Below, one piece after another: positions 22,720-34,896 of a stretch of DNA of 64,000 bases (its first letter is position 1; every line of letters begins with the position of its first letter). A program made the translations under genes and the position numbers. The notes below the pieces were generated by a model, which was not told the DNA's origin, ran no database searches, and saw only the letters and a list, made by a program, of their open reading frames with translations. The DNA comes from Limanda limanda (Eukaryota > Chordata > Actinopteri > Pleuronectiformes > Pleuronectidae): positions 20,227,523-20,291,522 of the forward strand of contig NC_083641.1 in assembly GCF_963576545.1 (NCBI RefSeq), read 5' to 3'.

Positions 22720-23362
22720 TGTTGCGGGTGGAAATCAAAGGCAGGAGGCGTCGTTCTCAAGTTAAAATTAAGCAGGTTTATTCAGAGGTCACAGGTCAGG
22801 AAACTGCGGTGTCTAGCAAATGATCATGCATGGTCCACTGATCCTGTACAGGAAAAATGGCGCTGAGGCAGAGTACGCAAAGCTTATATATTGATACTGG
22901 GCATGACAGAGGTTCTTCTTGGATTGGGATTGGTCGGATCTCGTCGGGTCGTCCTCCTGGCGTCGTTTGGTCCTCCTGGCGTTGCGTGATGACGTGCAAG
23001 CCGTGTCGCGGTTACTAGAGTTCATGAGCATATTGCCTCGTGTGTGTGCTTATTTTATGTGTGTGTGAAGTGAAGTGAGGTCATAGAAAACTGTGAGAAA
23101 GGCATGAAAACCTCTAGTCTAATCTGTCCGCTGTGTGTGTGAGGGAGTCTCAGAACTAATATAATGAAGTGATTTATGCAGCCAGAGGTTTGAAAACCTG
23201 TTATCTGTCCGCTATTGCAGACTCCCTTTTTAAGGAGTATGAAACATTCTGAGGTTGAGAAGCAGGAGAAGAACTATGTGTGATGTTTGTGTGTTTACGC
23301 TATGTGTATCTGACTACACGTTAAAGTGTGTGTATGTGTGTGAACAGTGGTGTATTGTCAAT
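22720..23362 (-). mobile_element. Solo LTR (family with TGTTGCG end), copy 2
   Basis: It begins TGTTGCGGGTGG and ends TGTCAAT, and is bounded by the exact five-base repeat AGGTA (22715-22719 and 23363-23367). The same spacer after receptor E (44896-44915) has no insertion at this point. It is clearly related to 8724-9592 (shared AAATCAAAGGCAGGA, GAGGTCACAGGT and ACTGCGGTGTCTAGCAAATG). Confidence 0.85.
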
Positions 23363-23972
23363 AGGTACCAACTAACATATCTGGCATAAGTACACCAGGC
23401 TTAAAGTAAATATAAAATCTGAATTTGTAGTTCATATAGATTTCTCTCATTTAAGTGTGCTGTAATGAATTACATTGTATACCATGAGCAAAGGTCAATG
23501 CTATGAAAACAATTAGAAACAGTGCAATTTATTTCAACATTTGCCTGTCAAGCTCATCTGATATAATATGTTGTAACAGAGAGAGTGGCACGTTCGTGTT
23601 CTTTTATCCAGAGATAAGAATAGAGAAATGGGCACTCAATGCAAAGCCCCGGTTGTCTAGTAGCACGGGGTAGTCAAGAGTCGCCCCGAACGGACGGCAG
23701 GTGTAACACTTATAACAGTAGGTAGAACTTGATTGGTCAATAAGGGGGAGTCACCGTGGTATAGACTTGGTTCACCCTTGATGGAGCGCAGGCATGGTTC
23801 CAGCCTCTTGCCACTGGAATCCGCGAATGATGAGGAGCCGCTCCCAGTTTCGCCCCTCCTTTGACAGTTGCTGGGCAAATCTTTCACATTCTGACAGTTT
23901 GGTTTTGTGTTTTACAAACATCCTTGACTCGGCTGACGCCTTCTGAGTCGGTGTTGTCGTTCATTGGGGTAA
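23363..23972. repeat. Spacer after receptor B, including an LTR-like stretch
   Basis: No gene is seen. 23575-23850 matches 45110-45425 after receptor E (GGGGTAGTCAAGAGTCGCCC, TTGATTGGTCAAT). The E copy has in addition CAACAAGTATTTATTCAGAAG, as in LTR ends, so this may be an old retroelement LTR that was duplicated with the block. Confidence 0.45.
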
Positions 23973-24907
23973 AGGCCAATATATGCTTCTCCGTTTTTAC
24001 TGATACGGCGAAAAACGGACAGAGAAACGCCCACTCCGAGCGCCTCGGAGAGGTTTTCGTGCACCTCTGATTTTTCTAACTATCCGTGGTTATTTCGGAG
24101 AGCCTAGGGACAGCCCTTTGCTGTGATTGGTCCGCTAACGACAGCATTTCAGAACAACATCATTTCCGGACCTCAAACTTCCAGTTTCATTCCCTGTATC
24201 ACAATAAACCCAAACACAACTACAATAATACGATTAATGTGACAAGTGTGTTAAGCCAGAGGAGTTGTCCGGCTGACGGTGGCTGGTTAGAGCACTGGCG
24301 GCATGTGTGTACGGTCACATACGGTTATAACAAACTTTCATAACGGCCCTAGAGTGCTAGCCACCATGCTAACTGCGGTGGTAACAGCGCAAAAACCCGC
24401 TGTCACCACATTAATTCCACTTCCATCATGACACTGTTTCTCAAACACCCTCAGGTTAGAAGTAAACACTGGGTAGAAGTTAGTATCGGGAGTCCCTGCT
24501 AACTGTGTGTGGGAGCTGGGGCGGGGGGCTAGCTGCCTCCGTGTAGCTTCAAGCTGTGGGATTAGCAATGCAGTTCGGAAACAAGACCGGGGAACCGCTG
24601 CGCTAAGAAACGATAACATCGGCATTTTGACCCCCTGGGTGTCACTTTATTTAGTTCTGTTAGTTGCCACCGTTCACTGTGTGTGAGGAAAAAACGTAAG
24701 GAGGTAAACCATAGATGTAAACAACAAACGTGTACTTCTTCTATGCACATTGAGGTAGGCTTCTCTAAGCTCGATTTCCGTTGCACTACCTTCTGTTTGG
24801 CGGTGAATTGTCTTCAGCACGTGAAGTTGTCGGAGAAGCAAAAATTAAAAATAGTCCATGGGATCCGTGCGTCCCTCCGCGCGCCACGGAGAAGCATAAT
24901 GGAGCCT
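23973..24907. mobile_element. PIF/Harbinger-type MITE
   Basis: The left end AGGCCAATATATGCTTCTCC pairs with the right end GGAGAAGCATAATGGAGCCT read on the other strand. Both sides carry TAA (23970-23972 and 24908-24910), the target site of PIF/Harbinger elements. The matching spacer after E lacks the whole 1.2-kb stretch around it. No transposase or Myb-like frame is present, so the copy is non-autonomous. Confidence 0.8.
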
Positions 24908-24910
24908 TAA

Positions 24911-26548
24911 GGAACATTGTGTTCCTGTTTAAATGGCTGTATGTTCTCTGTGTGTAAACATGCACATTTTCCAGACAAAACAGCACAGTGCATTCATGTA
25001 TGTGTGATGTTGAATAAAGCTAAAGGAGGTAGGCTGTAATATAGTAAATTAGGTATGAGAACAAGTTCAAGTACAGTGTATTGTATGCCACAGATTACAG
25101 TCTCCACAACAGTCAGCTGCTCTTCCCAGCCTCTTATCAGACAGGTGTGAGACTGAACTGCGGTGTGAAGCACACACACACACACGCACACACACAAACA
25201 CACAATTGAACCTTCAAGATTAACACCAGTCAGCAACGGCTAATAAGTCATTGTGTGAAGGCCGTATATTCAGCCCAACTGTCCCTGCCCTCACCACCAA
25301 CCAACACACTGTATTTGTTTAGAGTTCAGTTCCGTTGCACTCTCCACAGATACAGATAGAAAACATAGATTACAGTCTCCACAGCAGCACTGTACAGTTT
25401 TCTAACAGAAGTATTTCTGCTGACACCAAAACACTGTGCTTCACATCAAGCATACATATGTAAGGATTTCAATATTTTAACTATAGTCTGTGTCTGACAG
25501 AATTCTAACCAAATAAAGACAGGAGTAGTTTTAGCTAGATATTATGCCTTCATAAAAATGATTTTAATAACTGTTGCTGCTTGGTGTTAATAATGAATCT
25601 CTTAATTGTTCGAAATTCTTACTTCTGATATTAAAGGCTCATTCCCTTCGCTGCACTCAACATCAGATAGAGTTCACGGAACTGTCCCTTCTGGGGCAAA
25701 GTCAGACTGACATTGTTTGGGTTAAGTTGTTTTCGAATGTTTACACAGTCAGGATTGTTTTGATATAGCAGAAACATAATATTCTTTGCTCCACTGGACA
25801 ACACTTTTGCCCTCATGGCATCTGCTGGGTCAAGGCCTTTCAAGAAGTGAAAAGGTTGCCGAGCAACTATCAAAGGAGGAGTGAAATTGGGAGTGGCTCC
25901 CTGTTCACTTCCGTATTCAAATGCCAGGAGGATGGCCTACGCCTGCGCACTTCCGAGGAGGAGGAACGAAGATCTACTGTTATAAAATAAACAGGCGCCG
26001 GCTGTTTGGCGCGCTCTGATACGACTCAAGACTGCCTATTGCTTTGCTGATTCATAACCTGTTCATTGCTTTCTAAATAAATATTTGATTGAACCAAACC
26101 GAGTTCGGCTCATCTTCTCATATAAAGGATAAACAAACACGCCTGACACATATCACTTGTGTCATCGCTTGTCAAAGTCCCAAATATTTGGGACTGGAAC
26201 AAGGGTAAGATTATAGAACAAACGCGCTGTGCTGTTTAAAATACATTCTCCTGGTTTATTTTATCTGATCCATTTCATCATTTTGTGTTTTCACAGCATG
26301 AAAGAGAATAAGAGAAGAGAATAATGATGACGTATACATGGCTGAGCAAGGTCATGTTTATCATATAATCTGACTGCAAAATGATTGTAAACGGGAGGAG
26401 AGGAGTTATGTGGAAATTTGTTGTCCCACACATCTGCTTTTGCTTTTGGTTCTGACTGAGTTGTTTGAAGTCCGCTACATATGTGTCTTCTCTGAGTTGA
26501 CGTTCTTGTCAGAACCAAATCAACGAAAGGTGAGATTCACAACAAATC
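24911..26548. repeat. Spacer between receptors B and C; mostly dispersed repeats, one LTR-like end
   Basis: 25093-25330 matches 45425-45670 after E and includes a (CA)n run at 25171-25203. 25575-26146 ends like an LTR: TATAAAATAAAC at 25981, AATAAATATTTG near 26078 and a CTGACA terminus near 26146; I could not fix its start or a target duplication. From 26310 the bases match 54790-55010 before receptor F. No gene is seen. Confidence 0.4.
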
Positions 26549-27107
26549 AATCAATCAAGTTTTATTTGTATAGCCCACATTCACAAATAACAATTCGTCT
26601 CATGGGGCTTTAACATTGTGTGACATCCTCTGTCCTTAACCCTCAACAAGAGTAAGGAAAAACTACTAAAAACCCTTTTCACAGGTAAAAATATGTAGAA
26701 ACCTCAGAGAGAGCCACATGTGAGGGATCCCTCTCTCAGGACGGACAGAAGTGCAATAGATGTCAGGTGTAAGAAAACATCATCAGGATTTTTAGCAGCA
26801 TCCATTAGGCTAAACATTTTTCAATACTATGTGTCAGGCAGTCCCGCTGCAATCACAGTCTCTGGCCAGCAGCAAGACCACGATCCAGCATCAGGATGGG
26901 ATCCACTATAATCCACAGTCATTGTCCACCGCCGCCAGTTAGAATCCATTATCAGCTGCCGCCTCGGTCGTGGTCCCTCATCATCCGATGCCAACGCGAC
27001 AAAGGATCCTCCATTACAACGACGATCAGCTGGCACGATACAGAATCCACCGAACTGGATCCACCATTGCGACCCACAATCATAATCCAAATACAAATAC
27101 AAATGCA
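26549..27107. mobile_element. Dispersed fish repeat (retroelement-like), inserted copy
   Basis: It starts ATCAATCAAGTTTTATTTGT, a sequence common in teleost genomes, and ends in an (ATACAA)-like run with ATGCATCA. The same spacer before receptor F runs without it (55003-55035, GATCACAACAAAATCAG). No maintained ORF is seen; a short one in 26896-27222 is repeat derived. The family is not assigned. Confidence 0.6.
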
Positions 27108-27412
27108 TCAAGAAACGAAAAAACTATTGTTCTTCATATACTCAGAAAGTTTAGGTGTAAAATTGATGATATTTTTACAGTGTAAATTACAAGTGCATTG
27201 GATTTTTGTGTCTTACAGCTAATACGCAATTTGATTGAAGTTAATGGAGATCATTGTTGTTGAACTCAACATGTATAATGAAAAGTGTGACAGGTTTTAT
27301 GCAAACTGACTTATTGTAAATTTCAATTCCCCCCCACACACACTTTTCATCAGATAATGGTTTTATTTTCCATCATTAAATGTTCAAAGTTTACCTTCCG
27401 ACCGGCCTGTCC

Positions 27413-27905
27413 TGTAAGGATTTGGGGGGAGGAGTAGGACCCAGATGCATAGTTTTTAAATAAAAGGTAATTTGAAAGAAACAAGCTCTTTAACTAACAA
27501 AACAAACATGAACACTAAAGGGAAAAAACTAAAGCACAAGAAAGCTTATAAGAGGCTCAGGAGGACAGGACAGGAATGCAGGAAAGGACAGCACCGTGGA
27601 ACATTGACCTGAACGACAAGAACAAGACAAGGACAAAGGGAAGGAAAGAGGCTTAAATACACACAGGGAAGGCAGGGGCAATTGAACACAGGTGTAACAC
27701 ATGAGGACTGGGACAGACAATCACAGACAGGAAGTGAAGACAGGAACAACACACAAGAAACAGAGACTACAAAATAAAACAGGAAACAGAAACACAGTGT
27801 GAAAAACATGAAAACACTTTGAACATAAACAACAGGATCTACTAGAATAAACAAAACACACTTTTAGAATTTATAATGCAAAGGACAAAGTGCCAGATCG
27901 TTACA
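27413..27905 (-). mobile_element. Solo LTR, 493 bp
   Basis: It begins TGTAAGGATTTGGG and ends ATCGTTACA (TG...CA), with the exact five-base duplication TGTCC at 27408-27412 and 27906-27910. The paralogous site before receptor F (55300-55320) is empty. The TTTAAATAAAAGG segment at 27456 and A-rich plus strand suggest minus orientation. No internal genes are seen. Confidence 0.85.
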
Positions 27906-29200
27906 TGTCCCTACTTCAACTAGTAAAACAAGAACATTACATAGTACCACATGGGGAGTGGCTGTGTAATTTCCTCTAGTAACTTTCTCTGCTGTCGGCT
28001 GATGAGTGACAATGACGCTTGTTGGGACCTTGTATTTGTGAACCACAGTTCGGGCCTACATGTGTAGTCAAAAGCTTAAAGCCCCATGTCCTTTGCTCTG
28101 GAGAAAACCAGAGCCTCCAGAACTCCGTCTCCCAGGAGGCCTACAATTGCACAGAGGTGTGAAAACAACCTTGTCGCACCGGGCCGTTTAAGGCCTGTTC
28201 CCCTTTTCTTCATTCTCTTTCTACGCCAACCTAGAGAGGAGAAGGCTGTCCAGCCTCTTTCTGATTCCTGTCTCCGAGAAGAGCTCATAGGTGCATTTTT
28301 CCGGCTCAACTCAACAAGGAAACATCCTCCAATCCAAGCTCTATCAACCTTCAAGCAGCAATGCGAGGGTCTCACGAACAGCAGAACCACAAAGGCAGAA
28401 GCCACAAAACCAGAAAGAAGACTTCACAGAACTTCGAACAGTACAGCAACCTTTTTCCCCTTTCATGGACGGGTAACACAACTGTGCTTAATAATTATAC
28501 TAGGCTAAGCAAAGGCTGTTTATTTGTTTCTGTTTGATGGTTATATGTGATTTGTGTTGATGTGATATTTTGGTTAGAAGTTATTTGAAAATTAATGTTA
28601 GTTTGTTAGGCTCTTCACAGTCTTTGTATGCATTTCACTCCACACTCTTTCTTTAACTTGGCACAAACACAGACACATGCATATCGCAGCACATATCTCT
28701 CTCACCCCCGCTTCATGTCGTAAACATTCCAAAGAAGGGGGGAGGCCGTTATCTTTACGGTGGCCAGCCACCATTTTGGAAGCATGCCTACACACACAGA
28801 CACATACACTCACATACACATCTTTAGTAAGTACACCATTAGTTTTAGATTTGTGTTTTATACTTTATTATATTCATAATAAATGTTTCTTTCCCAAATG
28901 TTTTTTCATATTGTTGCATAAGTGAATTTTGCCAACCTCTACACTGTCAATAACTCTATATCTTTCAACTTAGCAAACTATCTATATGGTAATAGTTATT
29001 AATTTAATTGTTAATCAGAGTTCCAAATTTGTAGTTAATAATTTTATGAGACTAAATTATTAATTGGCTATGTTTTCCCTTCCTTTGAAGGGTGGTGCCC
29101 CGAGGTAACTTTAATCAATTCAAAGTAATTATTTAATATTAATATTCAATATTTTATTTTGATAACCAAATTTATTGAATGCTGAAAGGCACAACATTTT
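27906..29200. repeat. Long dispersed repeat, LTR-like (copy 1)
   Basis: A matching copy is at 55311-56006 continued at 60331-60840, where a Gypsy element splits it. The parts near 28600-29160 (CACACACAGACACATACAC, AATAAATG, a TGAAGGGTGGTGCCCC segment and an AT-rich end) resemble, in reverse, the LTR-type insertion in P1. The open frames within it (for example 28086-28508) do not look like real proteins. Its boundaries are hidden by block duplication. Confidence 0.45.
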
Positions 29201-30144
29201 ATGGTATCACGTTTAATGCTTTATTGCACAACAAGCTGCAGTTGTCCTGCACAGATAACGTTTGCCCTGGGTGGAAAACAAAGCTGAGCTAAAGAGGATT
29301 TTGAATGTGCCGAGGAGTCTACAGCTTGTGTCGTGAGTTTGAGTTTCACTTGAGTAACTTGATTTAATCATGCAAACCTGTGTTTTATTCGTCAAACATT
29401 AATTGTTGTTTTCGTCAGAGCAAAACCCTGAAAACAAACCAACTCACTCTGAGATCCAACAAGAGAAGAAACATGAAATTGTGAAGGGAATTATTGATAT
29501 TTTGATGAACTTTGAAAAATGCCCTCCATCAACATACCTGAGAAAGAGGATTGGTTCACTGCTTCCATCTAGTTGTCATATCTACAGTTGATCAACAGCT
29601 CTGCATTGTTGCTGTTTAACTTCAATTTACAGAATATACGACACCATTTATCATGCAAAATTTCACAAATGAATGGCTTTTTCTTTCAAATAAACCAGAT
29701 TATTGTCACTGTGTAATGATATTGGCCCATTTGAACGTGAAGGAAAACATCAAACTTTTCTCTCCACCAACAGCAACAGGTCCCGAGTTGTGTGTGCTCT
29801 GGCCCGTTCAGTGCCACAACATAGCCCTAGTTATTAATATTATTGTTATTGTTTTTATTACCTGTCTATGTTATTAGAGATCCACCACTAGCAAACATCT
29901 GTAATTGAAAGCAACGTTTAAACAGATACAGCACAACAAAACAACTTCTCTCAACAATGTATCTATTCTTTTACAATCCTGTGCAGATCCTCAGAGGTAA
30001 CAGGTTAATCAGTTCTGTACCCTACACATCAGTCATTGGGCTGGGTTTCTTAGAAGTGCAGTAGTGCGTTGAGAATAATCTCAAGGGAATTGGGGGTATG
30101 TTCACATTGGCTGTTGATTCTTCTCTCATGGTACAAAGAAACAC
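29201..30144. promoter_or_regulatory. Upstream region of receptor C, with a relic exon-like frame
   Basis: 29419-29591 is the best-preserved copy of the exon-like frame described at 17412-17892: after a TTTTCGTCAG acceptor-like site it reads NPENKPTHSEIQQEKKHEIV and then KGIIDILMNFEKCPPSTYL, ending at TGA. No database match is claimed. From 29983 the proximal receptor upstream block begins. Confidence 0.4.
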
Positions 30145-30151
30145 TATAAAG
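30145..30151 (+). promoter_or_regulatory. TATA box of receptor pseudogene C
   Basis: TATAAAG in the same context as in the intact copies, 56 bp before the former start codon because of a small insertion in the leader. Confidence 0.5.
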
Positions 30152-30200
30152 GTCAGTTCCCAGGTCAGAGTTGCCTCAGTGAAGAATAGGGAGACTCGTG

Positions 30201-33200
30201 ATTGGTTGGATCACTTGTATCCTCTTCTCTCTTCTGGCAGGAATAAAGTCAGAAAAACAAACATGCAAAGTGACCGGGCAGACAGGGTTCAAGGAGTTTT
30301 CTAAAGATGGTGATCTCATTACCGGAGGAGTTTTTGCTTTGTCTAGTACACGCAAATTGATTGACAATGGCTACCACGCATTGCCGTATACATACTGCAA
30401 AAAGTAAGTGAATGTGCGTTAAAACGTGTGTATGTCATATAATCAGGTCGTCACGTTTATGTGTGAATGTGATCAGCTCTTTTTTCATTTATTAATAACT
30501 AGCCAACACTGTGTGTAGGCTGAATGACAGGGAACTGAAGTTTGCCAGGATAGTAATGTTTACAGTGGAGGAGATCAATCAAGATAAAAAGCTCCTTCCT
30601 GGATTGAGTCTGGGCTACAGGCTGTACAATGGCTGTGGGGATGAGAACCTGCTTCGAGCAGCAGTGGAAGCCGTAAACGGAGAGGACTCAAAGGGCTGCG
30701 CTGATCAGATACAGGCTCTCCTGGGCCATTCCTCCTCCGGAGTGAGTAAAGATATAAACATCATACTCAGCCCGCTATCCATTCCACAGGTGAGGAGATG
30801 TGATTGGGAAATAATTGGGATGTATTCATGTTTCCATCTTTGAAGAAAGTTTATTCGTCCTTGTTGTGGTTAACATGCCATCTTTGAAGGTGAGCCATCT
30901 CTCCACTTGTGCTTGCTTGAGTGATAAAAGGCATTTCCCCACATTCTTCAGAACTGTGCCCAGTGACCGCTTCCAAGTCATCGGTCTGGTGCAGCTCATG
31001 AAATACTTTGACTGGCGCTGGGTGGGGATTATTTATTCTCAGGACTTGTACTCAGACGAAGGTACAGCAGCATTTGCAAAGGAAGCAGAAAAAGAGGGCA
31101 TATGTGTTGAATACCGGTTACCTCTTTCAGATACAAATGTAAAATTTCCTGCTATTGTGAAGGCTCTGAGGAAATCCTCGTCCAAGGTGGTCCTCTTGTT
31201 TTTGCCTTTATCCTCCACCAGATCGTTCTTGTCGAACATAGAGAAGTATAACATTACTGGAAAGCAATGGGTTGGCAGTGAGGCTTGGATCACTCAAACA
31301 GACCTGGCTTCTGATGGGAGAAAGAGCCTTTTGCAGGGGGCAATGGGCTTCGCTCTCCCTGAGGCCTCAATACCAGGTCTTGGTGAATTCTTACTTAGCT
31401 TTAAGCCCTCTGACGAACCACAGAGTGCTATAGTTAAAGATTTCTGGGAGTCGTTCTTTGACTGCAGCTTCTCTCCATCAAATACTTCTGCTACGTGTAC
31501 TGGCACAGAAGATCTCAGCACAGTCGCCAGTGATTACACAGACGTGACACATTTTAGGCCAGAGAATAATGTGTACAAAGCTGTGTACTTGGTGGCATAT
31601 GCTATTTACGCACTACTGCAATGTCACAATGGCTCAAATCCAACCACAGGAAAGTCCTGCGTGACTAAAGACTAAGTTAAGCCTAAATTAGTAAGTTCTG
31701 GTATATTTACTCAAGCTTAAGATAGTTAATTTGAATGTTTTCCTTACCTTGATGTTAATGCAAAAACTTTAACATTTGAATATTAGCTACAAATTGTATT
31801 GGTTTCTCGCAAATATGCTGAAATGTCCTGATTGTCCTCTTACAGGTGTTGGACCACATTAAGTACGTGAACTTCACAACACAGAGTGGGGCCAAGGTTT
31901 TCTTTGATGAAAACGGAGACTCAGTTGCCCAGTACGACTTAGTTAACTGGCAAATAAAAGACAACGGCTCTGTTGAGATCGTAAACATCGGTCAATTTGA
32001 CACGTCTCTTCCAGAGGGGGAGAAATTCAAACTAAAAGACAACACCAGGATAGTTTGGGGAGGAAACAGTATGCAGGTGAAGTGACCATCTGTCGCATTC
32101 ATTCACCCAGCTGAATAACAGTGTTTCCCTACAGTGCATTTGGCTGCATTTATGAATTTTCACACATGGTGTTTTCTCTAATCAGGTGCCGAGGTCTGTT
32201 TGCAGAGAGCCGTGTCCCCCAGGGACTCGAAAGGCGATAAACAAGCATAAACCTGTGTGCTGCTTCGACTGCTTTGAGTGCCCCGAGGGAACAATTAGTA
32301 ATGTGACAAGTGAGTCAGAAAATGAATTCATTCATGTTTGCAGTAGAAACAATAAAAAAGAAGAAATGCATGATTTAAAATCTCTCTCTCTATCTCCACT
32401 CTTAGATTCTCCCGACTGTTTGATCTGTCCACCTGAATTTTGGCCGAATGAAAAGAAAGACCAGTGTCTCCCGAAGCCGACTGAGTACCTCTCCTACAAA
32501 AAGATCATGGGGGCACTTTTAACTGGATTTGGTTGTGTGGGCATATTTTTATCTCTGCTGACCTCAATCATATTTCTGACTCATAAAGAGACTCCCATTG
32601 TTAAAGCCAACAACTCCGAGCTGAGCTTCCTGCTGCTCTTCTCCCTGACTCTGTGCTTCCTGTGCTCCCTCACCTTCATCGGCCGGCCCTCTGAGTGGTC
32701 CTGCATGCTGCGACACACTGCGTTTGGCATCACCTTCGTCCTCTGCATCTCTTGTGTCCTGGGGAAAACTATAGTGGTGTTAATGGCCTTCAGGGCGACA
32801 CTTCCAGGAAGAAATATGATGAAATGGTTCGGTCCTGCAGAGCAGAGGTTCAGTGTTCTGAGTTTCACCCTGGTTCAGGTTGTAATTTGTGTACTTTGGC
32901 TCACAACCAACCCTCCATTCCCAAGGATGAACATGAAATACTATAAAGATAAGATCATCTTAGAGTGCGCTCTGGGGTCAGCTGTCGGGTTCTGGGCTGT
33001 GCTGGGTTACATCGGACTTCTTGCTCTCTTGTGTTTCATTCTTGCTTTTTTTGCCAGGAAGCTGCCAGACAGCTTTAATGAGGCCAAACTGATCACCTTC
33101 AGCATGTTGATATTCTGTGCAGTCTGGATCACATTCATCCCGGCATATGTCAGCTCTCCTGGGAAGTTCACTGTGGCTGTGGAGATATTTGCTATTCTGG

Positions 33201-33319
33201 CCTCCAGCTTTGGCTTGCTGATATGCATTTTTGTTCCGAAATGCTACATTATCCTATTCAGGCCAGAACAAAACTCAAAGAGACATTTGATGGGAAAAAT
33301 ACCACCAACGACACTTTGA
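30201..33319 (+). pseudogene. Vomeronasal type-2 (OlfC) receptor C, start lost and nonsense codon
   Basis: Exons: 30201-30403, 30519-30789, 30890-31690, 31846-32076, 32186-32309, 32406-33319, all with intact splice borders. There are two lesions. The start ATG has become ATT (30201-30203), with no other in-frame ATG in exon 1 and a TGA upstream at 30180-30182; and a CAA codon conserved in A, B, E and F is TAA at 31673-31675, near the end of exon 3. A leader change (CCTCAGTGAAG at 30173) also distinguishes it. Everything else, including the TM exon and AATAAA at 33352, is undamaged, so the loss is recent. It groups with A ([29 protein letters not shown]). Intron 5 is 96 nt and stop-free in frame, as in B. 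A GTG preceding the ATT would be a poor non-AUG start. Confidence 0.93.
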
Positions 33320-34065
33320 GCTGTAGTTTTAAAGGTGTCAAGTTGACTGCAAATAAACTATTTTCACAGCTTGACAGACATAGTTGTAAATTATAAGCTG
33401 TGATGTGCTAAACTGAATCAAGTCTTCCTCATTTTTATTCATCAACTCCACTGAGTGTAAGCAGTATCTGATTGATTTTGGATGTAGAATTTAAACACAT
33501 TCAACAGAAATATTTACACTTATAATAGTTTATTCAATTTACTGCAGTGTAACAGACAAATATAGTGTCAAGAAACAGGCTCCACTATAAGCCACTACAA
33601 CTGCACTCAGTGGAGTACATACCTCCTCCAAGGCCCAACAGTCAAACAGTAATTTTTCTTTTCAAGGTTCATCAATTGCTCACTGACAAATTAAATAAAT
33701 GTTGAAAGATGCTCTGTCTCGCAATGATAAAGAAAGTAAGAGAAGATTCCTGGAACACAAGGTCTCATATTTTTGTATTTTTTTGTACATCATGAAGAAC
33801 ACACCTGCTTGCATTTCCTTACTGCACAAAACTGACATCGCCTTGCAACTAAAATATCAACAGCACTTTCTGCAGCATTAAATATGTCATTAACAAAGGG
33901 ATACAGACTATTTATTAGACTTTGGTGTTTTTGATTTTGAATGACATGAATGATGCATTAAGTTGTTGACTAGCATAACATCACTTGTTTAATTAGTTTT
34001 AGACTTTTTTGTATTCATAGTTTTATTTGTCCTATTATTATTGTTATTTTTACACTTAACTGAGT
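33320..34065. repeat. 3' flank of C and spacer to D
   Basis: No gene is seen. AATAAA is at 33352-33357. The flank matches that of receptor A, then jumps near 33765 to the sequence that in block I lies beyond both hAT elements (TTTTGTACATCATGAAGAAC), so this interval is shorter by deletion as well as by lacking those insertions. Confidence 0.6.
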
Positions 34066-34896
34066 GTCAGGCTGTGAACTGTTTGCCAGGTTTGATATGC
34101 CAAGTTTGTTCAAGCAGGGAGATATAATGATCGGGGGGATTTTCACAGTTTTCAACAAAGAGATCAGCAGCACCTACACGTTTGAAAAGGAGCCACCTGC
34201 AGTGAAGTGTGCTGGGTAAGTTGCGTCTGAAGTTTTAAATCTGCAAAGCTGCAGCTCTTACATATAAAATCTATTTCAATTATTTTAGATTTGACCTGCG
34301 AGCTTGCAGATGGACCCAAGTTATGATATTTGCAATTGAAGAAATTAACAAAGAACCTGCTCTCCTGCCAAACATCACTCTTGGCTACAGAATCCTTAAC
34401 TCTTGTGCATCTCCCACGAACACTTTACGTGCCGCACTAACACTGGCCAGCGGAGCAGAGGAGATGGACTCAACCTCTGCTTGTCCTCCGGCTGTATCTG
34501 CTCTCATAGCAGAGCCGGGATCGTCTCAGTCCTTAGCTGTGGCTGGAACTCTCGGACCATTTCAAGTGCCAATAGTAAGAAATTACATGTATTTGATGTT
34601 TTCTTAGTTTGTTTGTAGTATTTAGTTGTTTCAGAATTATTGTGATGATATTTTCATAGGTGAGTTACTTCTCGACATGTGCCTGCCTGAGTGATAGAGC
34701 TAAATACCCTGGGTTTTTCCGGACGATCCCCAGCGACTACTTCCAGGCCAAAGCCTTGGCAGCTCTGGTCAAACGTTTTGGCTGGCAGTGGATTGGCATC
34801 ATACAGTCAGACAATGACTATGGCCGTAATGGGATCCTGGCTTTCACTGAGGAGGTTAGGAAGCTCGGGGTTTGTGTTGCATTTGACTGGACAATT
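34066..34896 (+). pseudogene. V2R pseudogene D (second subfamily), truncated in exon 3
   Basis: Exon 1 at about 34066-34215 (FDMPSLFKQGDIMIGGIFTV), exon 2 at 34289-34574 ([20 protein letters not shown] and, at the end, LGPFQVPI), exon 3 from 34660 ([20 protein letters not shown], then [19 protein letters not shown]). The frame is open through all three parts, but exon 3 breaks off after CVAFDW and continues directly into the upstream region of receptor E. The rest of exon 3 and exons 4-6 are missing. It is the paralogue of P1 without the transposons, and its sequence defines both empty sites. It belongs to a V2R subfamily other than A-F. The N-terminal signal peptide is not seen. Confidence 0.9.

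Noticed and set aside
25575..26146. Complete solo LTR
   Set aside because: The right end, TATA box and AATAAA look right, but I could not find a left end with a matching duplication.
28086..28508. 140-codon open frame in the repeat before C
   Set aside because: The copy at 55487-55912 has a different frame structure and the translation has no recognisable motif, so it is not conserved as protein.
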